From Paenibacillus radicibacter (lineage in GTDB: Bacteria; Bacillota; Bacilli; Paenibacillales; NBRC-103111): a stretch of DNA of 64,000 nt. The stretch spans positions 293,295-357,294 of the forward strand of contig NZ_JANQBC010000004.1 in NCBI RefSeq assembly GCF_024721995.1, written 5' to 3'. This document shows, piece after piece, positions 36,044 through 44,863 of this stretch. A program made the translations under genes and the position numbers. Every line of letters starts with the position of its first letter. Positions within the stretch are counted from its first letter, which is position 1. Under the pieces are notes generated by a model. The model had not been told where the DNA came from, made no database searches, and saw only the letters and a program-made list of their open reading frames with translations.

Positions 36044-37186
36044 ATGAGAATCAGTATGTATACCAAAGTCTTTATCACCCTATTACTGGTTGGAATGGGT
36101 ATTTATTATTATCAGGTTGTACAAGCCAAGGAGCAAAGAATATCCTCGGTATATATTGAGGCATGGCGTGATCCAAAGGATATCGATTTATCAGGAAAAA
36201 AAGTGGATATTGCTTTTATTGCCTTTGCCAAAATTGATGGCACCAGCTTGTATTTTCATAAGGATGCCAGTACCAATCTTCAAATTATTGATAATATCAA
36301 GAAACTCAAGGAAAACAACAAAGGAACCAAAATGGTCCTAGCAGTTGGTGGATATGGTGTAGATGGATTCTCTGACGCGTCTCTCGATGGGAATCGGTAC
36401 GTATTCACAGAGAACATCATTAACATGGTTAAAGAATTAAACTTAGACGGGGTTGATATTGATTGGGAATTCCCTGCCTTTGATGCATGGGGTACACAAA
36501 AGTCTCGTGAGATCGATACTCAGAATTTCACAAGCCTTATGAAAGAACTAAGAGAGAAATTAAATCGTCTCCCGCACAAAAACAAATCGTATATCCTGAC
36601 ATTTGCCTCCGGTATACAGGACTGGTATTTTGAAAAAGTAGAGGTTAACAAAGTAGAGAAGTATGTCGATTACATCAATGTGATGACCTATGATATGACT
36701 GGCAGATGGTCTGATACGACGGGGTACAATTCGAATCTGTATTCAGATGCTAACAACAAAGCCAAAATCAGCATCGACAGCGTCATAAACCAGTATCTTT
36801 CACATCATATTAATAGTAGAAAATTACTTCTTGGTGTCCCCGCCTATTCTTATGGTTGGAAGAACGTCAAAGGCGATGCCAATGGTGCTTTTACAACCGG
36901 ACAGCCTATCGATATTGAGAAAGTGGATTTAAGCTATAAGTCGATCGTGGATAAATATCAGAACCAAAATGGATTCAAGCGTTACTATGATGAACAAGCT
37001 AAAGCCGCCTATTTATACGATGGAGACATGTATATTAGTTATGAAGACCCTGAAGCCTTGAAAGAGAAAGTGAAGTACATTAAGGATAAGGATCTAGGCG
37101 GTGCGATGGTATGGGAATATAGTCAAGACGCGGAAGATGGAATTGTGACATACTTGTCCAGCCATCTCAATTCAGATAGCGAATAA
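36044..37186 (+). CDS. Secreted or anchored GH18 glycoside hydrolase (chitinase-like)
   Basis: 380 residues. A signal or anchor helix (about 7-27) precedes a TIM-barrel with KMVLAVGGYG and the catalytic LDGVDIDWEFP (DxxDxDxE, Glu about residue 142), plus YINVMTYDMTG and GGAMVWEYSQD. It should cleave beta-1,4-N-acetylglucosamine linkages by the substrate-assisted mechanism. It starts six bases after the acyltransferase stop and is therefore co-transcribed with the polymer synthase; it may trim or release the polymer. There is no chitin-binding or LysM domain. Confidence 0.9.
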   Translation: MRISMYTKVFITLLLVGMGIYYYQVVQAKEQRISSVYIEAWRDPKDIDLSGKKVDIAFIAFAKIDGTSLYFHKDASTNLQIIDNIKKLKENNKGTKMVLAVGGYGVDGFSDASLDGNRYVFTENIINMVKELNLDGVDIDWEFPAFDAWGTQKSREIDTQNFTSLMKELREKLNRLPHKNKSYILTFASGIQDWYFEKVEVNKVEKYVDYINVMTYDMTGRWSDTTGYNSNLYSDANNKAKISIDSVINQYLSHHINSRKLLLGVPAYSYGWKNVKGDANGAFTTGQPIDIEKVDLSYKSIVDKYQNQNGFKRYYDEQAKAAYLYDGDMYISYEDPEALKEKVKYIKDKDLGGAMVWEYSQDAEDGIVTYLSSHLNSDSE

Positions 37187-37389
37187 TTAACTTACTCTTG
37201 CTGTCGATTTCATGAATAAACCGCTTCAGATGGGAAATAGCATACGTGGAAACGGCTCTTATGGATACCTCTATCCCTAAGGGCCTTCTTTCTTGGGCTG
37301 ACATTTAACTTGTGATACTTTTTATTTTTTCATAATATTAAGATTGTTAATAAATTCCGTTCGAAAATTTACTCGCAGGAGTGTGTACC

Positions 37390-38214
37390 ATGAATTTAAA
37401 AGAAAGACTGATGGCAATTAAAGAAAACAACTACCAAGAACCTCCCCATACATACCCGTTGGTACAAGAAATGATACATCATATCGGTTCTTTGGATGCT
37501 GAGCTGCGTGATGATCTCATTTATACAACATTATCGCATTGGATTCCCGGCAGTTGTCTAACTGTAAGTGAACTCGAACAGCTTCTGACCGTTATATTAG
37601 ATCATAGCCATTTGCTTTATAAGCTTGGTGAAACGAATACCGACTCTGTCTTCACTCGATCTTTCTCTATGCTGGTCATCCCGCTTTTATTGGCGAGGCA
37701 TAAAGATTCACCATTTCTCACAAGTGAACAGGTTCATCAGATCAAAGAGAACGTATTTTATAATATACGAGAAGAGCGAGATTATCGCGGGTATGACGAA
37801 GATAAAGGATGGGCACATGCCATCGCCCATGCAGCAGATGCTTTAGACGACTTAGCTCAGTGTTACGAGCTGGATAAAGATGACCTCTTAACCATCCTCG
37901 ATTTGGTTTACGATAAGATGACCCAAACAGATCGAATTTACTCTGACGGGGAAGATGAGCGAATGGTACGCCCCATTATAAGTGTCTTGAATAGAAAATT
38001 ACTCAGTAAATCTTATATCGAGCAATGGATTGAAAGCTTTGGTGATGTGGAGAAAAGCCCAGAATTTCTTCCTGCCTTTAAGCAAAAAAATAACATAAAA
38101 AATTTTCTAAAAAGCTTATACTTCCGAGTTAAATTTTTCGAAGCAGATGCCGATCTTTGCCCAACTATCGAGCAAACCTTATATAAAGTTGAGAAGGTAT
38201 ACTACTCCCGCTAG
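37390..38214 (+). CDS. DUF2785-type protein
   Basis: 274 residues of soluble all-helical sequence. RDYRGYDEDKGWAHAIAHAADALDDLAQ (about residues 127-154) is the hallmark of DUF2785 proteins; the function is unknown. ATG 37390 follows AGGAG by eight bases; the GTG at 37381 overlaps that site. It stands alone, with a 200-bp gap from the GH18 gene that I could not assign. No catalytic motif is recognised beyond the His/Asp-rich helix. Confidence 0.75.
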   Translation: MNLKERLMAIKENNYQEPPHTYPLVQEMIHHIGSLDAELRDDLIYTTLSHWIPGSCLTVSELEQLLTVILDHSHLLYKLGETNTDSVFTRSFSMLVIPLLLARHKDSPFLTSEQVHQIKENVFYNIREERDYRGYDEDKGWAHAIAHAADALDDLAQCYELDKDDLLTILDLVYDKMTQTDRIYSDGEDERMVRPIISVLNRKLLSKSYIEQWIESFGDVEKSPEFLPAFKQKNNIKNFLKSLYFRVKFFEADADLCPTIEQTLYKVEKVYYSR

Positions 38215-38218
38215 GCAG

Positions 38219-38264
38219 TAAAAAAAGAGAGTAATCCGAGATCGTTCCCCAGACTCCTCTCTTG
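38219..38264 (-). terminator. Minus-strand terminator of the DHFR-like remnant (repeat copy 1)
   Basis: AAGAGAGGAGTCTGGGG and its imperfect complement TCTCGGATTACTCTCTT form the stem, followed by T6. A clearly related hairpin occurs at 40185-40226. Confidence 0.75.
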
Positions 38265-38277
38265 AAACATTATTATA

Positions 38278-38706
38278 TTACAACTCTGCTTTCACTGGGC
38301 TATAAGAAAGTATTGCCACGCCGGTAGAGGTAGTTTGAACTTTATCTAGCTTTAATGCTTTTATGTAGCTATCATCTTTGAAAAGTCGTTTGCCGCTTCC
38401 TTGGACAACCGGTTGGATCATGAGGTGATATTCATCAATGAGATCCCCACTTCCATAGATCAAGATATCCTGACCCGGCAATTGTTTAATTCTAGAAACC
38501 TCATCAGCAAGATTTCCTTTGATCATTGTTGCATTCCATGGACCTTCTTCTAGGGTTGTGGAAGCAACATACTTGTGATAACTATTCATTCTGTCTGCAA
38601 ATCCTTCTTCATCCTCCATAGTCGGCCATGCAGCTGACATTCCCTCATAAGTCACTCGTCCCATTAATAAGGCATCACTTGAGAACAACAAATCCGTTCT
38701 CTCTAA
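38278..38706 (-). pseudogene. DHFR-like (RibD C-terminal) gene lacking its 5' end
   Basis: The frame encodes about 140 residues of the same family as the protein at 22831: LLFSSDALLMGRVTYEGMSAAWP, ILIYGSGDLIDEYHLMIQPVV and the C-terminus align well. The first about 40-45 residues (the VSxxxSVDG strand and following loop) are missing: a TGA at 38710-38712 ends the frame and no ATG with a ribosome site is present. Only TTG codons are available as starts. It is probably non-functional. The truncation point is within about 15 bp of the truncation of the divergent tetR remnant. Confidence 0.75.
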
Positions 38707-38720
38707 TCAACCATTTGTAA

Positions 38721-39159
38721 AGTAGTATCAATAAACAATTAATTTATCATTATTTTAAAAATAAAGCTGAACTCATAAATGAGGTTATCACTGATTTCTT
38801 AACCTCTATGCCGCAAGGAAAGTTTGAGCTTCCCAAAAATCCTGCTGATATTGCAGCATTCAGATATAAAGTGAATGTGGAATATCTAATGGATTTCTTG
38901 AAGTTTGCGATAGAGAACATACCCGAGAACCGTAACGGTAAAGAACACAGAATGAAAACATTGCATTCTTATGTGTTGGACATGGAGTCCAAGCATGATG
39001 ATTTCTAGTCTGACGATTTACCCTCTTCTTTATAGTGGCGTTACGGAAATGATCACGGGGAAACCAGCAGAGGACCCGGAATTTCAGAAGCAATGGGCTG
39101 AATTCTTAACCCAGATTAGTGAACGCATATTTGAATATGTAAAGCCGGTAAAAGAATAG
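38721..39159 (+). pseudogene. tetR-family regulator remnant: 5' truncation and frameshift
   Basis: From 38721 the frame reads SSINKQLIYHYFKNKAELI, the recognition helix of a TetR-type HTH, but helix 1 and the start codon are missing (TAA at 38718-38720). The frame runs on to a stop at 39008 and the likely C-terminal helices (IYPLLYSGVTEMITGKP ... ISERIFEYVKP) continue in a different frame to 39159, indicating a frameshift near 38990-39010. With about 33 residues restored at the front, the length would fit TetR (about 180). Confidence 0.68.
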
Positions 39160-39165
39160 TCCAAC

Positions 39166-39202
39166 AAAAAAAGCGTACTCTTTATTAAAGAGTACGCTTT
39201 TA
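39166..39202. terminator. Bidirectional terminator
   Basis: AAGCGTACTCTTT-ATT-AAAGAGTACGCTT, a perfect 13-bp stem with A and T flanks, between the tetR remnant and the convergent YitT-like gene. Confidence 0.88.
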
Positions 39203-39216
39203 CTTTGCTCGTTCGC

Positions 39217-40053
39217 CTATTTGGAAATATCGACAAATCCTTCGCCGAACACATCGCGGACATCGTGGATGGTGATAAATGCTTCTTTATCGATCCCTCT
39301 CACAATTTTCTTTATGCTGCTTACTTCCTGCTTGCTAATCACAATATAGAGGATTTCTTTTGGATCTTTTGTATAATGCCCATGCCCGTAAATAACAGTA
39401 ACCCCGCGATTCATGAGCACATTTACTTGCTCCGCAATCTTATCCTGCTCTTTGGATACAATCGTAACAGCCTTTTTCGAGCTAATACCTTCAATAATGA
39501 AGTCCATTACTTTCGTCCCTATGTAGAGCATCACAATGGTAAACATCAGACTTTGCGGACCAATAATGAAGTAAGAGGAGAACGCAACAATGAGGTCAAA
39601 GAATAAGAGCGCATAACTGATATTCCAATCGAAAAACTTATGCATCATTCGAGCTAGTATGGTACTCCCCGCTGTTGTTCCGCCCACTCGTATGATTAAT
39701 CCGATTCCCACACCCGCGAATACGCCACCGAATATTGCATTAATCATCAATTCATCCGAGGCAATATGCCAGCTTTCTGTTAGATGTAAGAAAAGTGAAT
39801 TGAAGGCAACTGCAATAATGGTGTAGATAGTCGTCGTCTTATCCAGAAATTTATAACCGACTATTAATAAGATAGAGTTCAAAATCAAACTTACAAGCCC
39901 TGGGGACCACTGAAACAAATAGTACAGGATGATCGTAACTCCCGTAACCCCACCTTCACCAAACCCATTAGGAATTGCAAACAGATTAATCGCCAAGGCA
40001 AAAAGAAATGCACCTACGATAATCATAAGAATATCAATACAGCGTTTTTTCAT
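39217..40053 (-). CDS. YitT-like membrane protein (DUF2179)
   Basis: 278 residues. About five to six membrane helices with AINLFAIPNGFGEGGVTGVTIIL and RVGGTTAGSTILARMM, typical of the YitT family, are followed by a soluble DUF2179 domain (VTIVSKEQDKIAEQ ... RGVTVIYGHGHYTKD). Transport is assumed but the substrate is unknown. ATG 40053 follows AAAGGA; the frame to 40077 has no better site. It is monocistronic. Confidence 0.87.
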   Translation of the reverse strand: MKKRCIDILMIIVGAFLFALAINLFAIPNGFGEGGVTGVTIILYYLFQWSPGLVSLILNSILLIVGYKFLDKTTTIYTIIAVAFNSLFLHLTESWHIASDELMINAIFGGVFAGVGIGLIIRVGGTTAGSTILARMMHKFFDWNISYALLFFDLIVAFSSYFIIGPQSLMFTIVMLYIGTKVMDFIIEGISSKKAVTIVSKEQDKIAEQVNVLMNRGVTVIYGHGHYTKDPKEILYIVISKQEVSSIKKIVRGIDKEAFITIHDVRDVFGEGFVDISK

Positions 40054-40184
40054 CTTTATGTCCTTTCCTGTTACCATAACAAATTGCTACTAAATTACTG
40101 CTTTAAGTCAATCTTCATAATAAAACTTACCTTAGTATTTAGCAAACCTTTGAAGCAAATTCACGAAATTATGAAGAACCTATT

Positions 40185-40226
40185 AAAGAGAGCAGCCCGG
40201 GATCGCTTCCCAGACTGCCCTCTTGA
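40185..40226 (-). terminator. Minus-strand terminator of the tandem SRPBCC gene (repeat copy 2)
   Basis: AAGAGGGCAGTCTGGG pairs with CCCGGGCTGCTCTCTT (one mismatch region). Similar in sequence and position to the hairpin at 38219-38264, including the shared AAACATTATTA flank. Confidence 0.65.
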
Positions 40227-40240
40227 AACATTATTAATTC

Positions 40241-41107
40241 TCAAAGTCTTTTTAGAAGCGCTCCAATCCGATCTAAATTCTGTTCATTGGCTTCTTCACA
40301 TATTACTTTGAGGTTTTTGTAATCTTTCGCCGTATCAAAAGCTTGCCGGAAAGTAAGCTCCGTCCCACCATCAACCTCTTCGAATGTAGCGGTCAGCGTA
40401 AAGTAATGGTCACAATCGTGCCTGATTACGATACGATCAGGCTCAATCTCTTGGAAAAGACAACGATTCGGATAATTAACTCCGTTAGGCCCATGCATCG
40501 TAAATTCCCATATGCCTCCAGGTTTTAAATCGAAAGAATGGAATGTATTCGTAAAACCATTTGGCCCCCACCACTGCGCCAGGAGTTCTGGCTTCGTCCA
40601 GACTTGAAATAATACATGCTGCGGAGCATCATATTTTCGACGAGACACGAGCTCAAAGGTATCTGCGTTACTCTCACCAAGCGATTTTCCAAGCAGATTA
40701 AGCATTTCACTTGTCCCATGTTCACGTTGCTCCGGTGTATCATGACCATCGAAATACGTTCCCTGCTCCGTATATACTAATTTAACACTATCGCCTAGCG
40801 GCGTAATCTCAATCGTTGTAATAGAAACCGACATTCGGTTTTCACCTTGGTCCAGACTGTATGTGTATACGATACGTTCATTCGGCACGATTTCCTGATA
40901 ATTAGCCTCTAATGTATAGACCGGTCCACCTGGAGGGCCACCCTGACTAAATTCTCTTCCGCCTACACGAAAATCGAATATCTCAGCAGGTTGGAACCAA
41001 CGAGCTTTCGCATTTTGATCGGACCATGCTGCAAAAACCCGCTTTGGAGTAGCATGATAAATACGTTCCAATTTAAATGTAGAGTGTGTCGTATATCGCT
41101 GTGTCAT
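40241..41107 (-). CDS. Tandem SRPBCC/AHSA1-domain protein
   Basis: 288 residues comprising two START-fold units: residues about 5-140 (LERIYHATPKRVFAAWSDQNAKARWF) and about 150-288 (SRRKYDAPQHVLFQVWTKPELLAQWWGP). Each has the YNA/HATPERVF-type entry helix and WW/RWF pocket rim of AHSA1-like proteins. The ligand is unknown. ATG 41107 has GGGAGG eight bases upstream; the frame to 41131 does not. It follows the MerR regulator by 30 bp on the same strand and is presumably the regulator's target. Confidence 0.87.
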   Translation of the reverse strand: MTQRYTTHSTFKLERIYHATPKRVFAAWSDQNAKARWFQPAEIFDFRVGGREFSQGGPPGGPVYTLEANYQEIVPNERIVYTYSLDQGENRMSVSITTIEITPLGDSVKLVYTEQGTYFDGHDTPEQREHGTSEMLNLLGKSLGESNADTFELVSRRKYDAPQHVLFQVWTKPELLAQWWGPNGFTNTFHSFDLKPGGIWEFTMHGPNGVNYPNRCLFQEIEPDRIVIRHDCDHYFTLTATFEEVDGGTELTFRQAFDTAKDYKNLKVICEEANEQNLDRIGALLKRL

Positions 41108-41137
41108 CAGTAAAACCTCCCTATTATTCATTCATTA

Positions 41138-41611
41138 CTAATTATCACTTAGAACATCACCAAGCAGATCAAGTCTTCGTTCCCAGTTCAATCGACGCTC
41201 AATCATATACTTCTCATGACTTAATCTCATCGTTTCAAGCAATGGAATAAAAGCATCGATGGAAGGTGACTCCTTGTCGTCCATTCGCTCTTTCAGACGT
41301 TCGAGTTCAGCTAGGAGTTTTCGCTGGTTTTCTATATTTTTTCGGACACGTTCAGCTTGAATAGCTACAAGTTCAGACGGAGAATACGTATGACCCTTAA
41401 GTAACGATTGTATTTCTTCAAGCGACAAACCCAAGTCCTTCAGAGACAAGATTTGATGCAACCGCTTGATATCCGCTTCGCTATACAATCGATGACCTGT
41501 ATCGGAATACCCCGACGGAGTAAATAAACCGATCTGATCGTAGAACCGCAAGGTACGTACTGTCAGTCCCGTCAATTTGGCGAGATCCCCGACTTTCCAA
41601 TGCTGTTGCAT
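41138..41611 (-). CDS. MerR-family transcriptional regulator
   Basis: 157 residues. The N-terminal winged helix (WKVGDLAKLTGLTVRTLRFYDQIGL) and MerR coiled-coil (LKDLGLSLEEIQSLLKG) are clear; the C-terminal 60 residues form a helical effector region with no metal-binding cysteines, so an organic ligand is likely. It is the first gene of the operon with the tandem SRPBCC gene and is preceded by a typical 19-bp-spaced promoter. Confidence 0.92.
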   Translation of the reverse strand: MQQHWKVGDLAKLTGLTVRTLRFYDQIGLFTPSGYSDTGHRLYSEADIKRLHQILSLKDLGLSLEEIQSLLKGHTYSPSELVAIQAERVRKNIENQRKLLAELERLKERMDDKESPSIDAFIPLLETMRLSHEKYMIERRLNWERRLDLLGDVLSDN

Positions 41612-41654
41612 AACCCTCTCCTTTCTTTGACGCTAGCTGTTTACCGGTGCCTTT

Positions 41655-41685
41655 AGTATAGAACGTTACGTTACGTAAGGTGCAA
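41655..41685 (-). promoter_or_regulatory. MerR-type promoter with 19-bp spacer
   Basis: On the minus strand TTGCAC (41680-41685), 19-bp spacer and TATACT (41655-41660). The spacer holds the repeat ACGTAACGTAACGT. An overlong spacer corrected by DNA twisting is the hallmark of MerR-controlled promoters, so autoregulation is likely. Confidence 0.78.
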
Positions 41686-41877
41686 GAACTTTATTTGTGA
41701 AGATCCATGGTATCTAATTGGTACAATATACCATTATAGTCTATCACTATATTTTCTCCATTCACAACTAGATATAATAATCTACAACTATGAAACTTTG
41801 ATTTTTATAAAATAAATTGAACCATTTTACACGATGGAGCTAATAAAGGGTGTATATACAGTTTGGAGGGCCCTAAG

Positions 41878-42453
41878 ATGAATGATCAGGAATTAAGTCC
41901 TTGGATAGATCGATTAATAGAAGGAGAACAAGAGGCATTTGAGGTCATATACGATTTAACGAAGAAGAAAGTGTATGGCACGGTGGCGATGCTGATACCT
42001 AATAAGGAAGACGTTCATGACATTGTGAACGAAGTTTATTGCCAGATGTTCAAATCACTCCCGACCTTTGACCGTTCACGTCCCTTCTTGTATTGGGTGA
42101 ATGGAATCGTCATGAATCAAATTAACGGTTGGCGCAGGCAAGTGTGGCGGAGATTCCGCTTATTACAAAAGCAATCCATGAATCAAGAGCATTGTCCTTC
42201 GGAGCTTCCAGATGAGTTACTAATCCAAAGCGAAGTTCAACAACAATTGTTGCATTTTATAGGGAAGCTACCCTTTAAATTGCGCGTAGTCGTCTTATAC
42301 AGGTATTACTACGAATACAGCAACGACGAAATAGCTGAGTTGCTTCGTATACCCGTCGGCACAGTCAAATCACGAAATAGTCTAGCGCTTAAGCAAATTC
42401 GACAAAGATTCGGTAATCATCTGGTGCAGGAGGTCGTATTCAACAATGTCTAA
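41878..42453 (+). CDS. ECF sigma factor 3
   Basis: 191 residues with region 2 (GTVAMLIPNKEDVHDIVNEVYCQMFKS) and region 4 (YSNDEIAELLRIPVGTVKSRNSLALKQI). ATG 41878 follows GGAGGG by seven bases. The stop overlaps the start of the downstream membrane protein by eight bases. TTGAACCATTTTAC at 41817-41830 resembles the element upstream of sigma factor 2. Confidence 0.92.
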   Translation: MNDQELSPWIDRLIEGEQEAFEVIYDLTKKKVYGTVAMLIPNKEDVHDIVNEVYCQMFKSLPTFDRSRPFLYWVNGIVMNQINGWRRQVWRRFRLLQKQSMNQEHCPSELPDELLIQSEVQQQLLHFIGKLPFKLRVVVLYRYYYEYSNDEIAELLRIPVGTVKSRNSLALKQIRQRFGNHLVQEVVFNNV

Positions 42454-43219
42454 ACCAAATTTAAATGAAACCATGACGAAGTATATCGAGGAGATTGAAG
42501 TTCCAAATGAGCTGGATCAACAGATCCGCCAAACCTTTAAACAACATCACACCCAAAAGGAGAATTCTAAAATGACACTTAAGAAAAAAATATTAGCTTT
42601 CAGTATAGCAGCTGCCCTTCTAATCCCTACAGGTGCATACGCATTTAATAGCTCTTACTTTAGCCAAAGTAATGTGAATTTGAACGATCTGGTGAACGAC
42701 CAAGTTAAACAAGCTGCCGCTAACGGACTCACAGTTCCCATCGATCACAAGATTTCAGATCAAGGTATAACGATTCATTTTAAAGAGATGTATGTAGTCG
42801 ATTCCAAAGTACTTGTCCACTATCGAATCGAAAAGGCAGACGGAACGCTAGTACCGTATGAATTTGATACTCAAGGTTTGAATGTGCGTAGTGATGGTAA
42901 AGAAAATGGTCAACAGACCACAGAGCCTACCTACAATGTATCGGGTCAAGAAGGCTTTAATGCATTGAACTTCTTCGGTACTGCAAAATCTGATAACCTG
43001 CCATTCTACCTTACAGATTCCAAAGGCATCAATCTAGAAACTGGGATCGCCGACCAAGGCAAGCCAGAGGGGTTACTAGCGTTCGTAACTGACGGTAAAA
43101 AGCTGCCGCAAGAGATGGTGCTCCACGTCAATATGAATCGCATCGGCGGCACGAAAGGAAACTGGCAAGGCGAGCTTCCAATTAATCAACAGAAAGCAAC
43201 AACCCCTGGCACTAAGTAA
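42446..43219 (+). CDS. DUF4179-like membrane protein, partner of ECF sigma factor 3
   Basis: 257 residues. A cytoplasmic N-terminus of about 45 residues (YIEEIEVPNELDQQIRQTF) precedes one membrane segment (ILAFSIAAALLIPTGAYAF) and an exported domain opening with SSYFSQSNVNLNDLVNDQVKQ, then beta-rich sequence as in DUF4179/DUF5643 partners. Translationally coupled to the sigma gene. The anti-sigma or sensor role is inferred. Confidence 0.78.
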   Translation: MSKPNLNETMTKYIEEIEVPNELDQQIRQTFKQHHTQKENSKMTLKKKILAFSIAAALLIPTGAYAFNSSYFSQSNVNLNDLVNDQVKQAAANGLTVPIDHKISDQGITIHFKEMYVVDSKVLVHYRIEKADGTLVPYEFDTQGLNVRSDGKENGQQTTEPTYNVSGQEGFNALNFFGTAKSDNLPFYLTDSKGINLETGIADQGKPEGLLAFVTDGKKLPQEMVLHVNMNRIGGTKGNWQGELPINQQKATTPGTK

Positions 43220-43240
43220 TCCGTATATTATTTTTCCCAT

Positions 43241-43278
43241 TAAAAAACGTGGACACCTCAAGGTATCCACGTTTTTTG
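43241..43278. terminator. Bidirectional terminator
   Basis: AAAAAACGTGGA-ACCT pairs with AGGT-TCCACGTTTTTT, between the DUF4179-like gene and the convergent opuCC-like gene. Confidence 0.85.
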
Positions 43279-43301
43279 ATCTTGTTATTAAGAACATGAA
43301 G

Positions 43302-44189
43302 TTAGATCAGCCCTTGCTCCTTCAGAAAATCTTTCGCGACTTTCTCTGCTTTCAGCCCTTCCGAATCGACTTCAGCATTCAATTTCTGCATTAATTCCTC
43401 ATTCAGTAGCCCCTCCAGCTTCTGAAGTGTCGCTTCAAGTTCAGGGTATTTTGCGAGTACGTCTTCACGAATCACAGCACCTGCATGATAAGGAGGGAAG
43501 AAACCTCTATCGTCTTCGAGAATGACCAAATCATTCGTTATAATCTGACCTTCGGTTGAAAAAGCATTAATCACATCGACATAATCACCTAATAATGAAC
43601 GGTACATGATTCCTCGATCCATTGCCTTCACTTTCTTGAACTCCATGCCATACATCGCTTGAAGCCCTGGATAGCCGTCTGGACGATCTTTAAACTCAAA
43701 TTCACTACCAAATACAAGCTGATCTGCCACTTCAATCACATCACTAAACGTCTTGAGGTTATACTTAGCTGCTGTCTCTTTTTTCACAGCAAGCGTATAG
43801 GTGTTGTTAAATCCAAAGTTAGCAGGAAACACGATATGATCTTGTTTCAGCAGTTCCCGAGCTTTATGTAACGTTTCCTCTGCATTACCCGTTTCTTGCT
43901 GATAGTAGTTCGTCACAACCGTCCCCGTATATTCGGGGTACAACTGAATATCATTACTTTTCAACGCTTTCCATGCGAGATCAGAACCACCGAGGTTCAC
44001 TTTGCGATCAACGGTAAGGTCTGTATCATGCTCAATTAAATCTGCCATCATGTGGGCTAAGAGTTCATTTTCCGTATAGTTTTTAGATCCAATCGTAATG
44101 GAGGCTTGACTCGCCTTATCCGACCCACAACCCGTTAACGATAGGATAATTACTAGCATGAGACTAAGGAAGATTCCATTCTTCTTCAT
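43302..44189 (-). CDS. opuCC: Osmoprotectant ABC transporter substrate-binding lipoprotein (OpuCC-like)
   Basis: 295 residues. A lipoprotein signal with lipobox LTGC (Cys about residue 21) precedes a type-II binding-protein fold (ITIGSKNYTENELLAHMMADLIE, LYPEYTGTVV, INAFSTEGQI). It binds glycine betaine/choline-like osmoprotectants and hands them to the OpuCB permease. ATG 44189 is supported by AGGAG seven bases upstream; the ATG 44207 lies before that site. Last gene of the opuCA-CB-CC operon. Confidence 0.9.
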   Translation of the reverse strand: MKKNGIFLSLMLVIILSLTGCGSDKASQASITIGSKNYTENELLAHMMADLIEHDTDLTVDRKVNLGGSDLAWKALKSNDIQLYPEYTGTVVTNYYQQETGNAEETLHKARELLKQDHIVFPANFGFNNTYTLAVKKETAAKYNLKTFSDVIEVADQLVFGSEFEFKDRPDGYPGLQAMYGMEFKKVKAMDRGIMYRSLLGDYVDVINAFSTEGQIITNDLVILEDDRGFFPPYHAGAVIREDVLAKYPELEATLQKLEGLLNEELMQKLNAEVDSEGLKAEKVAKDFLKEQGLI

Positions 44190-44212
44190 CTGCTCACTCC
44201 TTTTCAAAAATC

Positions 44213-44863
44213 CTATTTTAATCCTTTGGGCGTTGCCAACTTCTCGGTTATGCCAAGGAAATAGTCCAATATTAAGGCTAACATAGCTGCTGGCACGGCT
44301 CCCATTAAGATAAGTGCATCCAAGTTACGTGATAATCCTAGGAAAATAAAATCACCCAGACCACCCGCACCAATAAAGGCTGCCAATGTTGCTGTACCGA
44401 CATTAATTACAGTTGAAGTCCGAATACCTGCCATGATGACAGATAGTGCTAGAGGAAGTTGAACTTTGAATAAAATTTGCAGAGAAGTAAGTCCCATGCC
44501 ACGCGCAGCTTCAATCGTCGCTGCATCGACATCTCGAATGCCGGTATATGTATTGCGGACAATTGGCAGGATGGAATACAAGAACAAGGCAGCAATTGCC
44601 GTATTCATTCCAATACCAAAGATCGGAATCATAAATCCTAATAAAGCTAAGGAAGGAATCGTCTGTAATATGCCCGCTCCACCAATAATCCAGGGTTGTA
44701 GCTTCGGCGCACGCGATACCCAAATACCCAGTGGAACACCTACAACGATGGCGAGCAGCATGGATAGGACGACCAGTTCGATATGCATCCCCGTTGCCTG
44801 AAGAAGTTCCTCCCAGCGGTTAGCGAATTGTTTCGTTAGTTGATCCCACAGTGATAGATTCAT
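44213..44863 (-). CDS. opuCB: Osmoprotectant ABC transporter permease (OpuCB-like)
   Basis: 216 residues with about six helices and the ABC-permease EAA loop (EAARGMGLTSLQILFKVQLPLAL). The start overlaps the end of the ATPase gene by 44 bases. No second permease (OpuCD) is present; this single permease probably forms a homodimer. Confidence 0.9.
   Translation of the reverse strand: MNLSLWDQLTKQFANRWEELLQATGMHIELVVLSMLLAIVVGVPLGIWVSRAPKLQPWIIGGAGILQTIPSLALLGFMIPIFGIGMNTAIAALFLYSILPIVRNTYTGIRDVDAATIEAARGMGLTSLQILFKVQLPLALSVIMAGIRTSTVINVGTATLAAFIGAGGLGDFIFLGLSRNLDALILMGAVPAAMLALILDYFLGITEKLATPKGLK

Noticed and set aside
37187..37389. Small gene or riboswitch between GH18 and DUF2785
   Set aside because: No frame with a ribosome site and no recognisable conserved RNA structure.
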